This document shows, one piece after another, positions 6,017 to 12,543 of a DNA stretch of 12,651 nt. This stretch comes from Pseudomonadota bacterium (GTDB lineage: Bacteria > Pseudomonadota > Gammaproteobacteria > Burkholderiales > Burkholderiaceae_B), in NCBI GenBank assembly GCA_023386765.1, contig JAEWJD010000201.1, positions 1-12,651 on the forward strand, in the 5' to 3' direction. The position numbers and the translations under genes are program-made. The notes beneath the pieces were generated by a model. That model made no database searches. It had not been told where the DNA came from and was given only the letters and a program-made list of their open reading frames with translations. The first letter of the stretch is position 1. Each line of letters starts with the position of its first letter.

Positions 6017-9000
6017 TCAAGCGGGCGGAGCGGGCGGGCCGGCAACCGCCAGCCAGTGCTGCAGGGCCTCTTCAAGTTGTGCCAGGGCCTGCAGCAGGCC
6101 GTCAGTCAGGGCGGCGGCCTGCTCGTCGGTGCTGCCGGATGCCGCGTCTTCCAGCTGTCGCGCAGCCTGCAGCGTCCGCTCGGCGCCGGCCACCCGCGCG
6201 CCGCCGGCGATCCGGTGGGCGTGGTCGGCCAGCAGGGCGCGGTCGCCGTTCGCCAGCGCCTGGCGCAATGCCTCGGCATCTTCCTGGTTGGTATCAATGA
6301 GCGCCTGGACGATGCGCTGGGTCAGTAGGGCATCATCCTGGGTCAGTTGCTGCAGTTGCTGCGGTGCGAAGCACAGGGGCCCGTCCGCTGCCGGCGGCAC
6401 CTTACGAGTGGCTGGCGGCGAGGGCGGGCAGGCGGGCGACAGACCAGCCAGACGCTCGCGCAGCGTGTCCACGCCGAGCGGCTTGAACAGGCAACCATCC
6501 ATCCCGGCCTGGCGGCAACGTTCGGCCTCCTCGGGTTGAGCCGAGGCCGTCACGGCCAGGATGACGGTGCGCGCGCGCCCCTGCTCGGTTTCCTGACGGC
6601 GAATCTCGCCAGCCAGGGCGTAGCCGCTCATGCCGGGCATATTGCAGTCGGTCAACACCACATCAAAGGGCTGCGCCTGCCAGGCGGCCAGCCCTTGTTG
6701 CCCGTCCGCGGCCTCGTGGACATCGTGCCCGATGAAGGCCAGTTGCTGGCTCAGCAGCATACGGTTGGGCGCGTGGTCGTCGATGACCAGCACCTTCAGG
6801 CGGCCGGTCGTGCCTTCGCTGGGGGCCGGCCCTGCAGGGCCGGCCCCATAGCTGCTGTGCGCGAGCAGGGGAACGGTGAGCGCGATCTCGATGCAGGTGC
6901 CCTTGCCGGGAATGCTGCTGAGATCGAGGGTGCCCCCCATGGCGTCGATGATGCGGCGACTGATGGCCAGCCCCAGACCTGTTCCCGACAGGTGCTGCGC
7001 GTCGTCTCCTGCTGCGCGGATCTGGGTGAATGGTTCAAACAGCTTGCGCCGGTCGGCGGCGTTGATGCCCGGACCGGTGTCGTCGACCACCAGCTCGATC
7101 TGTGCCAAGCCGTTGTCGAGACGGCGTTGGCGCAACGTAAGGGTGACGCCGCCGAGTTCGGTGAACTTGAGGGCATTGCTGATGAGATTGGCCAACACCT
7201 GTTTCAGGCGGGCAGCGTCGATCTCGACGTCCTGCTCGCTGCTCTGCTCTCTGTGCAGCGCCAGGGTCAGATTGCGCTGACGGGCCAGGCCCTGAAAGAC
7301 GTTGATGAGGTTCTCGGCTACCTGCCGCAGGCTGGCCGGCCGGGGGCTCAGTTCGAATTTCTCGGCTTCGATCTTGGAGATGTCCAGGATGTCTCCGATC
7401 AGGGCCAGCAAAGAGCGCGCGGAATCGTAGGCCACCTGCAGGGCGTCGCGATCAGCCGGCGGGTCGGGTTCGCGGCGCAGCACCAGCTCCAGCATGCCGA
7501 TGATCGCATTCATGGGAGTACGGATTTCATGGCTCATGGTGGCCAGGAAGGTCGTCTTGGCCCGGCTGGCGGCGTCCGCGTCCTCTTTGGCCTCCTGCAA
7601 CTGGTGCAGGAGCTCGGTGCGTTCGGTCAGGTCTGTCCACCCGCCGATCATCCCGGCGACGCGGCCGAGCGAGTCGGTATAGGGCAGCATCCAGTGATAC
7701 AGATAGCGTTTTTTCCCGTCGATGACGATTTCCATGTCCTGGAAAACGGCGCCCTGCGAGCCATGCATGGCATCCAGATACTGCTGGTGCACCTGGGCGG
7801 CCTGTTCGGCCTGCTGGTCGGCATTGGGGGATTCCGTGATCTTGCGGCCCAGCACGTCCGCCTCGACCACATTGAACGCCTGCAGATAACTGCGGTTGCA
7901 CAGCACCATGCGGCCTTCGAGGTCGCGTACGAAGACCGGATAGGGAATGCCGTCGAGCAGCACGTGCATGAAGGCGAGCTGGTCATTGAGCGCGCGCTCG
8001 GCGCGGCGTCTTTTTCGTATCTGCAGGCGCAGATAGAAAATCCACGCAAGGAATATGAGCGCAGACGCAAATGCCAGGCCGATCAGCAGATAAATTTCAG
8101 TCCGATAGGCATACCAGGTATTGATCTGCGGTGGCGCCTGCGCACGCCAGCGGTTAAGCACATAAATCTGTTCATCCGAAGGCAGCAATGCCAGGGCCTT
8201 GTTGATGATGCTTTGCAGTTCATCCTGCTGGCGGCCGAACGCGAAGGCCAGCCTGGCTGGCGCGACATTGAAGGCGGCACGGATCTCCAGTTCGTCGCGA
8301 AAATAGTTACGGAGATAAAAATTGGCCGCCAGCTGGCTCTGGATCGCCAGATCGGCCCGGCCATCCAGGACGGCCAGCAGGGCTTCGTTGGGACTGGCCA
8401 CAGGCACGGCCCTGGCCTGCGGGTAATGGTCGCGCAGTTGCGCCTGCGAAGCGCTGCCCGAGACCGTCGCGATCCGCCGCCCGGCATAGGTGGCATCCGC
8501 CGTGAGAACAGGGTCGCCGCGTCGTCCGACGAGAACGACGGCTGAGGTCAGGTAGGGCGTGCTGAAATCCAGCGCGGCATCGCGCGCCGCGCTCCAGAAC
8601 ATGCCCGCGCCCATGTCGGCCGCGCCATTCACCAGTGCCTGCTGCATGTCGGCGGCGGTGTCGACGCCCTGATAGACAAACCGCAAGCCGGTGAGACCGC
8701 TCAGCCGCTGCAGCAGATCGATCGACATGCCGGAAGGCCGGTTCGCGTTGCGGTTGTACATGGAGAAAGGCGGGAACACGTTCAGCGTCACCACGCGCAC
8801 CTCGTGCTGACGCTGAAGCCAGCGCTTTTCGCGTTCAGTCAGGCGCAACCGCGACATAGAGCGAAAGGATGCGGTCGGCAGCCCCCAGCGGTACAGCACA
8901 TTCTGGCGCCATACGTCTGGAATGCTGGCAATGGCCTGGTTGAGAATATGACGCAGCCGTGCATTGCTGTGACGCAAGGTATACATGCTGCCCATCGTGC

Positions 9001-9712
9001 CCAAGTGATCCCGCTTCTGGAGCTCGATATCTTCGAAAATACCTGCTGCCATGTAATAGGCTACAGACAAGGGATCGCCCAGATAGACGTCTGCCTGACC
9101 ATAGGCGACAGCGCTCAGCCCCAGCAGGGGCGTGGCTAGGTTGACCCACGACCCGGTCTGGCGCTGGCCCGGCGCGAGCAGCTTGCGCGGGTTCACCGCG
9201 ACACGCAGGCCGCCGAAATCCTGCGGCAGCGCACCCGACTCCCGCCGTGTCACAAGCACCGCAGGGTTGACGATATAGGGCTCGCTGGATAGCAGCCCCG
9301 AGCTGCCCAGGGGGGCTCCGCTGACATCATCGACGACATCGACCGCACCGTCGCGCAAGGCCTGCAAGGCGCTTTCGCGATCAGGGTATGACACGATGAC
9401 GGGAATCAGGCCCAGGTTGTAGCTGATTATCTTTAGATAATCCGCGTTTATACCGGCGAAGGCACCGCTATATGTAAACTGAAAGGGCGCAAAATCTGGA
9501 GAGAAAATGCCGACGCGCAATTCCCTGTTGCTGGCCAGCCATTGCCAATCCTCGGTATCCAGTTCGATGGACAAGCGTGGCACCTGGACGTTGGAACCGA
9601 GCGGGAGATAGCTTGCCGTGGCCATGCCGGGCAGAACGATACAGAGCAGAAGAAAACACAGGCAATATCGCAACAAGGCCCGCTGCGGGCGGCTTTGCCG
9701 CTGGTCGTGCAT
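6017..9712 (-). CDS. bvgS: BvgS-like hybrid sensor histidine kinase (two Venus flytraps, PAS, HK, REC, Hpt)
   Basis: A 1231-aa inner-membrane phosphorelay sensor. A hydrophobic N-terminus (about 12-33) is a signal or anchor. Two tandem periplasmic SBP_bac_3/Venus-flytrap domains follow (about 50-275 and 295-525). Next come a transmembrane helix (about 540-560), a basic helical linker (RKRRRAERALNDQL), a PAS domain (about 580-700, with Cys605 in RMVLCNRSYL), and a histidine kinase with phospho-His728 in FLATMSHEIRTPMNAIIGM. The ATPase boxes are N in LANLISNALKF, DTGPGI (878-883) and GTGLGL. A receiver (about 972-1088) has Asp1022 (LTDCNMPGMSG) and FKPLG. The Hpt domain (about 1125-1215) has probable phospho-His1166 in AHRIAGGARV. 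The relay His-Asp-His matches B. pertussis BvgS almost residue for residue, and TWYAYR-EIYLLIGL at the membrane is a BvgS hallmark. It starts 8 nt after bvgA. The Hpt lacks the usual Lys of HxxKG, and the linker before the receiver is encoded by a 26-bp palindrome. Confidence 0.95.
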   Translation of the reverse strand: MHDQRQSRPQRALLRYCLCFLLLCIVLPGMATASYLPLGSNVQVPRLSIELDTEDWQWLASNRELRVGIFSPDFAPFQFTYSGAFAGINADYLKIISYNLGLIPVIVSYPDRESALQALRDGAVDVVDDVSGAPLGSSGLLSSEPYIVNPAVLVTRRESGALPQDFGGLRVAVNPRKLLAPGQRQTGSWVNLATPLLGLSAVAYGQADVYLGDPLSVAYYMAAGIFEDIELQKRDHLGTMGSMYTLRHSNARLRHILNQAIASIPDVWRQNVLYRWGLPTASFRSMSRLRLTEREKRWLQRQHEVRVVTLNVFPPFSMYNRNANRPSGMSIDLLQRLSGLTGLRFVYQGVDTAADMQQALVNGAADMGAGMFWSAARDAALDFSTPYLTSAVVLVGRRGDPVLTADATYAGRRIATVSGSASQAQLRDHYPQARAVPVASPNEALLAVLDGRADLAIQSQLAANFYLRNYFRDELEIRAAFNVAPARLAFAFGRQQDELQSIINKALALLPSDEQIYVLNRWRAQAPPQINTWYAYRTEIYLLIGLAFASALIFLAWIFYLRLQIRKRRRAERALNDQLAFMHVLLDGIPYPVFVRDLEGRMVLCNRSYLQAFNVVEADVLGRKITESPNADQQAEQAAQVHQQYLDAMHGSQGAVFQDMEIVIDGKKRYLYHWMLPYTDSLGRVAGMIGGWTDLTERTELLHQLQEAKEDADAASRAKTTFLATMSHEIRTPMNAIIGMLELVLRREPDPPADRDALQVAYDSARSLLALIGDILDISKIEAEKFELSPRPASLRQVAENLINVFQGLARQRNLTLALHREQSSEQDVEIDAARLKQVLANLISNALKFTELGGVTLTLRQRRLDNGLAQIELVVDDTGPGINAADRRKLFEPFTQIRAAGDDAQHLSGTGLGLAISRRIIDAMGGTLDLSSIPGKGTCIEIALTVPLLAHSSYGAGPAGPAPSEGTTGRLKVLVIDDHAPNRMLLSQQLAFIGHDVHEAADGQQGLAAWQAQPFDVVLTDCNMPGMSGYALAGEIRRQETEQGRARTVILAVTASAQPEEAERCRQAGMDGCLFKPLGVDTLRERLAGLSPACPPSPPATRKVPPAADGPLCFAPQQLQQLTQDDALLTQRIVQALIDTNQEDAEALRQALANGDRALLADHAHRIAGGARVAGAERTLQAARQLEDAASGSTDEQAAALTDGLLQALAQLEEALQHWLAVAGPPAPPA
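6822..6847. repeat. 26-bp perfect GC-rich palindrome inside bvgS
   Basis: GGGGCCGGCCCTG is followed at once by its exact reverse complement, 6822-6847; all but the two central T/A positions are G or C. It encodes GAGPAGPAP (residues 956-964), the low-complexity linker between the ATPase domain and the receiver. In RNA it could fold to an 11-bp all-GC stem with a TGCA loop. Confidence 0.85.
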
Positions 9713-9720
9713 GATGCCAG

Positions 9721-10344
9721 CTACCCCAGGTTGTTGCGCTTGGCCAGGTCGATCAGCTCGACCAGGGTGGTGGCATTGAGTTTCTGCAGCAGGCGGGTCT
9801 TGTAGGTGCTGATGGTTTTATTGCTGAGGAACATGCTATCGGCAATGTCTTTGTTGGTCAGCCCCTGCGACAGCAGTTGCAGCACCGCCAGCTCGCGGTT
9901 CGAGAGCGAGGCGATCAGCATCGCGTCATCCTGGTGCTCGGTGCCGCGGATATCGTTGAGGGTGGTTTTCGGGAAGTAGGTGTAGCCGGCCACGACGGCC
10001 TTGGCCGCATCGACGACCTCCTGCAGATTGCCGTGCTTGGACACGAAACCGGCGGCGCCGGCGTTGAGGCAGCGCCGTGCGAACAGCGCCGGCTGCTGGC
10101 CGGTGAGTATCAGAACATGCATGGGCAACCCGAGCGCCTGCAGACGTGTCAGGACCTCAAGGCCGTCGAGCTTGGGAATGGCGATATCCAGGATCACCAG
10201 GTTCGGCAACATTTCGCGGGCCATGCTGATGCCGTCAAGCCCGTTGTCGGTTTCGCCTACGATTTCAAAGCCCTCTCTTTCCATGAGGGCCTTTAAAGCA
10301 AAACGGATCACGGGGTGATCATCAATAATCAGTATTTTTTGCAT
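9721..10344 (-). CDS. bvgA: BvgA-like response regulator (REC-LuxR/NarL HTH)
   Basis: A 207-aa cytoplasmic DNA-binding response regulator and expected partner of the adjacent BvgS. The receiver domain (1-120) starts MQKILIIDDHPVIRFALKAL. It has the acidic pair Asp8/Asp9, phospho-acceptor Asp53 (NLVILDIAIPKLDGLEV), VLILTGQ, and Lys in GFVSKHGNL. The NarL/FixJ-type helix-turn-helix (about 143-207) reads SLSNRELAVLQLLSQGLTNK, DIADSMFLSNKTISTYKTRL, LQKLNATTLVELIDLAKRNN. From memory this is nearly identical to B. pertussis BvgA (209 aa, Asp54), so similar DNA sites are expected. I chose the ATG at 10344 over an in-frame GTG at 10362 because it matches BvgA's length; GAGG lies 12 nt upstream, rather far. 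bvgS follows after 8 nt, so translation is probably coupled. Upstream is an AT-rich region with a candidate autoregulated promoter. Confidence 0.95.
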   Translation of the reverse strand: MQKILIIDDHPVIRFALKALMEREGFEIVGETDNGLDGISMAREMLPNLVILDIAIPKLDGLEVLTRLQALGLPMHVLILTGQQPALFARRCLNAGAAGFVSKHGNLQEVVDAAKAVVAGYTYFPKTTLNDIRGTEHQDDAMLIASLSNRELAVLQLLSQGLTNKDIADSMFLSNKTISTYKTRLLQKLNATTLVELIDLAKRNNLG

Positions 10345-10386
10345 GGCGGAGCGCGGCCTCACAAATTTTCAGTTGTATCGAGGGCC

Positions 10387-10430
10387 ATTATGTTAGAAAA
10401 AAATCAGCGAGCCATGGCGTATTTTTTCTA
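10387..10430 (-). promoter_or_regulatory. Candidate autoregulated bvgA promoter with symmetric upstream site
   Basis: The minus strand has CATAAT (10392-10387, 5 of 6 to the -10 consensus), which would start transcription near 10380, about 36 nt before the bvgA ATG. No good -35 box exists. Instead an inverted repeat abuts it: TAG-A7-T (10394-10404) and A-T6-CTA (10421-10430), centred on the palindrome GCCATGGC (10411-10418). Its TTTTCTA half-sites are one base from the TTTCCTA heptad I recall for BvgA. A missing -35 with an activator site over it is typical of BvgA-dependent promoters, and bvgA P1 is autoregulated in B. pertussis. Position and symmetry are seen; binding is inferred. Confidence 0.4.
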
Positions 10431-10474
10431 CAGCGAGAGGCGGACTGAAAGCGTGTAAACCGTATTTGTTTATT

Positions 10475-10502
10475 AATATCTAAAAATATAAAAACAGATA
10501 TT
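10475..10502. promoter_or_regulatory. Second symmetric element upstream of bvgA
   Basis: AATATCT (10475-10481) and AGATATT (10496-10502) are exact inverted repeats whose centres are 21 bp apart, two helical turns. They lie in the AT-rich block about 130-160 bp upstream of the bvgA start. This is a possible dimer site for BvgA or another regulator. In sequence this AT-rich, short repeats can arise by chance. Confidence 0.3.
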
Positions 10503-10732
10503 TATAAAACTATATATTTCAGATCAGTGCATTGCCGCGATACCAATAAAAATCAGATTAAATGATAGATCCCCCAGGGAGCAGGCAAAAGTTAGGACTA
10601 AGAGGGTTCTTCCAGTCTCATCCGGCCATCTTCGTGGCAGGGGAGCGCCGCCCGCAGGCGCAGGAAGCCAGGCGTGACTGGGGGCGGGTCCGAGAATAGG
10701 ACCGATGAACAGCGAGGGGGAAAGCAGGGGGT

Positions 10733-10751
10733 GCCGCCGAGGGCCGGCGGC
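10733..10751 (-). other. GC hairpin just after the REC-EAL stop codon
   Basis: GCCGCCG (10733-10739) and CGGCGGC (10745-10751) form a perfect 7-bp stem with a 5-nt loop, starting 5 nt past the stop at 10757. There is no U tract on the minus strand (ACCCCC follows), so it is more likely a 3'-end stabiliser or a Rho-assisted stop than an intrinsic terminator. Confidence 0.4.
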
Positions 10752-10756
10752 CTGCC

Positions 10757-11956
10757 TCAGGTGTTGGCGACCATGGGGTTGAACAGCCAGGCCTCGTACT
10801 CGTCGCCCGACATGGGACTGGCGTACCAGTAGCCCTGGCCCAGGGCGCAGCGCATGTCCAGCAGGGCGTTGCGCTGATCGGCGGTTTCGATGCCTTCGGC
10901 GACCACATTGATACCCAGGCGGTCAGCCAGCGACAGCGTGGCGGCGATCACGCTTTCGCTGCGCGCGTCGCCGGGCAGGCGCTGCACGAAGGACGCGTCG
11001 ATCTTGAGCTGGTTGAAAGGCAGGTTGCACAGCCGTTCCATGGAGGAAAAGCCGGTACCGAAATCGTCGATCGAGACCGTACATCCAAGCAGACGCAGGC
11101 GTACCAGGGTTTCGAGCGTGGCGGCTTCGACAGACAACAGCCCGGTCTCGGTGACTTCGATGGTCAGGGCCGTGGCAGGCAGGGCGTGACGCTCCAGGCT
11201 GGCCATCAGGCCGGGTAGCAATTCGGCGCTGGCGAGCTGGCAGGTCTCGACGTTGAGCGCCAGGCTGGCGCCGCGCCCGGTGTCGGAGGAGCGGGCCGTG
11301 CAGGCCATGGCCTGTTCGGCCAGCGCTACCGTCAGATGATCGAGCTCACCGCAGTTCTTCACGGCCTCGATGAAGCTGGAAGGCGGCAGCAGGCCGTGCT
11401 CAGGATGCGCCCAGCGCGCCAGAATCTCGGCACCGGCCGGCTGCAGCGTGCGGATATCGAACTTGGGCTGGTAATACGCGATGAACTCGCCGCGCTCCAG
11501 GCCGACCTGGATCTCCCGGGGGCTCGGGTTGCGGAAAACCGGCGCACGCGACGCGCTGGCAGGCGGATCCGAGTCGTCTTCGTAGCGGCGCAGCAGGGAC
11601 TCCAGACGGCCGAGCTTGAGGGGTTTGCCCAGGTCGCCGAGCACCTGGATTCCTAGTAGGCTGGCCATATGGAGGATGGCGGCGGTGAGATCGCTGCTGA
11701 CGTCGCTGCTCAGGATAACGGACTTGATCTGTCCGCGCCGGCTGGCCTCGCGCAGGAACTGGGTACCGTCCATGCCGGGGGTGCGGACGTCGCAGATGAC
11801 GATATCGGCCGGGCCGTGGGTGGCCAGCTGCTCCAGCGCATCATTGCCTTCCTGGGCCTGATAGATGCGCGAGTAGCCCAGCACGTCGAGGGCGCGTGTC
11901 ATGACCAGCCGCTGGGCGGGATGGTCTTCGATCACAAGGATGGCCGGCTGCTTCAT
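10757..11956 (-). CDS. REC-EAL response regulator, RocR-like c-di-GMP phosphodiesterase
   Basis: A 399-aa cytoplasmic regulator predicted to hydrolyse c-di-GMP to pGpG under control of a phosphorelay. The receiver (1-125) has Glu10/Asp11 (VIEDHP), phospho-Asp56 (VICDVRTPGMDG), Ser83 (VILSSD) and Lys111 (LGKPL). The EAL domain (about 148-395) keeps every catalytic position: Glu177 in AEILARW (EIL in place of EAL), Asn235, Glu267, Asp297-Asp298 in SIDDFGTGFSS, Lys318 (LKID), Glu354 (VVAEGIET) and Gln374 (GQGYW). Loop 6 (DFGTGFSS) is intact. The numbering runs about two residues ahead of P. aeruginosa RocR as I recall it (392 aa, Asp56, Glu352), so an active enzyme is expected. I chose the ATG at 11956 because the receiver begins there; the frame extends to 12025. 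The ribosome site is weak. It lies upstream of bvgA on the same strand. It is not BvgR, which lacks a receiver. Confidence 0.92.
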   Translation of the reverse strand: MKQPAILVIEDHPAQRLVMTRALDVLGYSRIYQAQEGNDALEQLATHGPADIVICDVRTPGMDGTQFLREASRRGQIKSVILSSDVSSDLTAAILHMASLLGIQVLGDLGKPLKLGRLESLLRRYEDDSDPPASASRAPVFRNPSPREIQVGLERGEFIAYYQPKFDIRTLQPAGAEILARWAHPEHGLLPPSSFIEAVKNCGELDHLTVALAEQAMACTARSSDTGRGASLALNVETCQLASAELLPGLMASLERHALPATALTIEVTETGLLSVEAATLETLVRLRLLGCTVSIDDFGTGFSSMERLCNLPFNQLKIDASFVQRLPGDARSESVIAATLSLADRLGINVVAEGIETADQRNALLDMRCALGQGYWYASPMSGDEYEAWLFNPMVANT

Positions 11957-12056
11957 GCTGAGTCGGGGTGCTTCGCGCCGGGTGTCAGGGCCGCAGAACG
12001 GGCCTTGGCTCAGGGGGCGGCGCATAAAGTTAGAGGTTGATGTTGTCGGTTGCCAC

Positions 12057-12086
12057 CCGGGCCGTGGCCCGGCCCTGTTACAGGGC
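12057..12086 (-). promoter_or_regulatory. Tandem hairpins in the REC-EAL 5' leader
   Basis: CCGGGCC-GT-GGCCCGG (12057-12072) and GCCCTG-TTA-CAGGGC (12072-12086) are two perfect inverted repeats sharing one base. They lie between the likely promoter and the ATG at 11956. The first has only a 2-nt spacer, so it would fold with slightly shorter arms. They could form an attenuator or a stable leader structure. Confidence 0.4.
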
Positions 12087-12123
12087 TGAGGCCGCGATCA
12101 TGCTGTCCGGGAAATTTTTTTGC

Positions 12124-12144
12124 GATTTATATCTTGATTTATAT
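12124..12144. repeat. Short direct repeat in the AT-rich block
   Basis: GATTTATAT occurs at 12124-12132 and 12136-12144, 12 bp apart. It overlaps the candidate -10 of the REC-EAL promoter, so it could be a tandem regulator site. Confidence 0.4.
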
Positions 12145-12166
12145 ACGGTTGAACACAAATTTCCAA
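12138..12166 (-). promoter_or_regulatory. Candidate sigma70 promoter of the REC-EAL gene
   Basis: On the minus strand TTGGAA (12166-12161) is followed after exactly 17 bp by TATAAA (12143-12138), 4 of 6 and 5 of 6 to consensus. Transcription would start near 12131 and give a leader of about 175 nt containing the two hairpins at 12057-12086. Confidence 0.45.
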
Positions 12167-12439
12167 GATCATTTCGTGCTTTGCACAAAATGTGCGGCCT
12201 GATCGCTGCGGCGAATCGGTCTGGCGCGACCGGAGTGACTCGGTGCAAACCGGCAAATGCGCTGCAGGAAACGACAGCAACACAGCAGAAACAGACCCTG
12301 GAGCCGGCAGCAATTGTTCAGGCACGTTATCAGATAAAAACCTCGGAAATATGCGATATCACCCTAATCTAGGACAAGTATTACCAGCGTGATACAAAAA
12401 GCTGACAGCCAGTTCCACCCTCGCTGACCGGCTTTTTTT
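12154..12439 (+). ncRNA. Possible divergent small RNA ending at an intrinsic terminator
   Basis: The plus strand ends in a good intrinsic terminator (12396-12439) with no protein gene in front of it. A modest promoter, TTGCGA (12120-12125), 16 bp, TATACG (12142-12147), would give an RNA of about 285 nt. The segment has small stems, such as CGGTC/GACCG near 12220 and the terminator. I recognise no known RNA family. The 5' end is a guess. Confidence 0.25.
12396..12439 (+). terminator. Intrinsic (Rho-independent) terminator
   Basis: AAAAAGCTG (12396-12404) pairs with CGGCTTTTT (12429-12437), nine pairs with one G-T. An inner CAGC/GCTG stem and a 13-nt loop complete it. A run of seven T (12433-12439) gives a clear plus-strand terminator. 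The reverse strand also ends in GCTTTTT, so it may work both ways. Confidence 0.6.
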
Positions 12440-12459
12440 GCTGTTTATAACGGCAGCGT

Positions 12460-12506
12460 CCCCGACAACTTAAACGGGGCAGGTTCCCTGCTGCGGAGGG
12501 CATGCC
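12460..12506. other. Cluster of small hairpins beyond the terminator
   Basis: CCCCG/CGGGG (12460-12464 and 12475-12479), GCAGG/CCTGC (12479-12483 and 12487-12491) and the palindrome GGCATGCC (12499-12506) lie almost end to end. They could be part of a leader for a gene outside the window. Confidence 0.3.
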
Positions 12507-12515
12507 ATCAGAACA

Positions 12516-12543
12516 TGGACGTGACAAGTTTTTTTGCTAATAT
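12516..12543 (+). promoter_or_regulatory. Possible plus-strand promoter near the right edge
   Basis: TGGACG (12516-12521), 16 bp, TAATAT (12538-12543) is a moderate sigma70 match inside an AT-rich patch with a T7 run. The predicted start, near 12550, is 2 nt before an ATG at 12552. Its target is probably to the right of the window. Confidence 0.3.

Larger units (their letters stand above)
10345..10756. other. 412-nt intergenic region between the REC-EAL gene and bvgA
   Basis: No protein gene is seen. The half next to the REC-EAL gene is GC-rich with two hairpins: 10733-10751, and GGTCC (10687-10691) with GGACC (10699-10703). The half next to bvgA is markedly AT-rich (about 10390-10565), unlike the rest of the window. 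It holds two symmetric elements (10394-10430 and 10475-10502) and a candidate -10 box. This is the natural place for bvgA control. Confidence 0.7.

Noticed and set aside
4194..6539. Long plus-strand frames opposite the exporter
   Set aside because: They are rich in Gln, His and Arg repeats, as expected for the complement of membrane-protein codons, and overlap a gene with a clear family.
6347..8545. 732-aa open frame on the plus strand inside bvgS
   Set aside because: It is antisense to conserved kinase and PAS coding sequence. There is no recognisable domain and no ribosome site.
10618..10908. 96-aa minus-strand ORF overlapping the end of the REC-EAL gene
   Set aside because: It is a frame-shifted shadow of the EAL domain, with Pro/Ser/Arg-rich low-complexity sequence.
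10757..11956. bvgR as a name for the EAL gene
   Set aside because: BvgR has no receiver domain and is placed beyond bvgS. This protein has an intact receiver and RocR-like length and spacing.
12190..12300. Cobalamin or other riboswitch suggested by the GGTGCAAACCGGC-like stretch
   Set aside because: The conserved core boxes of known riboswitches are not present, and no downstream gene fits a ligand.
12037..12372. 111-aa plus-strand ORF (and a 66-aa ORF at 12192-12392)
   Set aside because: It crosses the AT-rich promoter block, has no family features, and composition shifts along it. The MCGLIA segment looks like an amidotransferase start, but nothing follows to support that.
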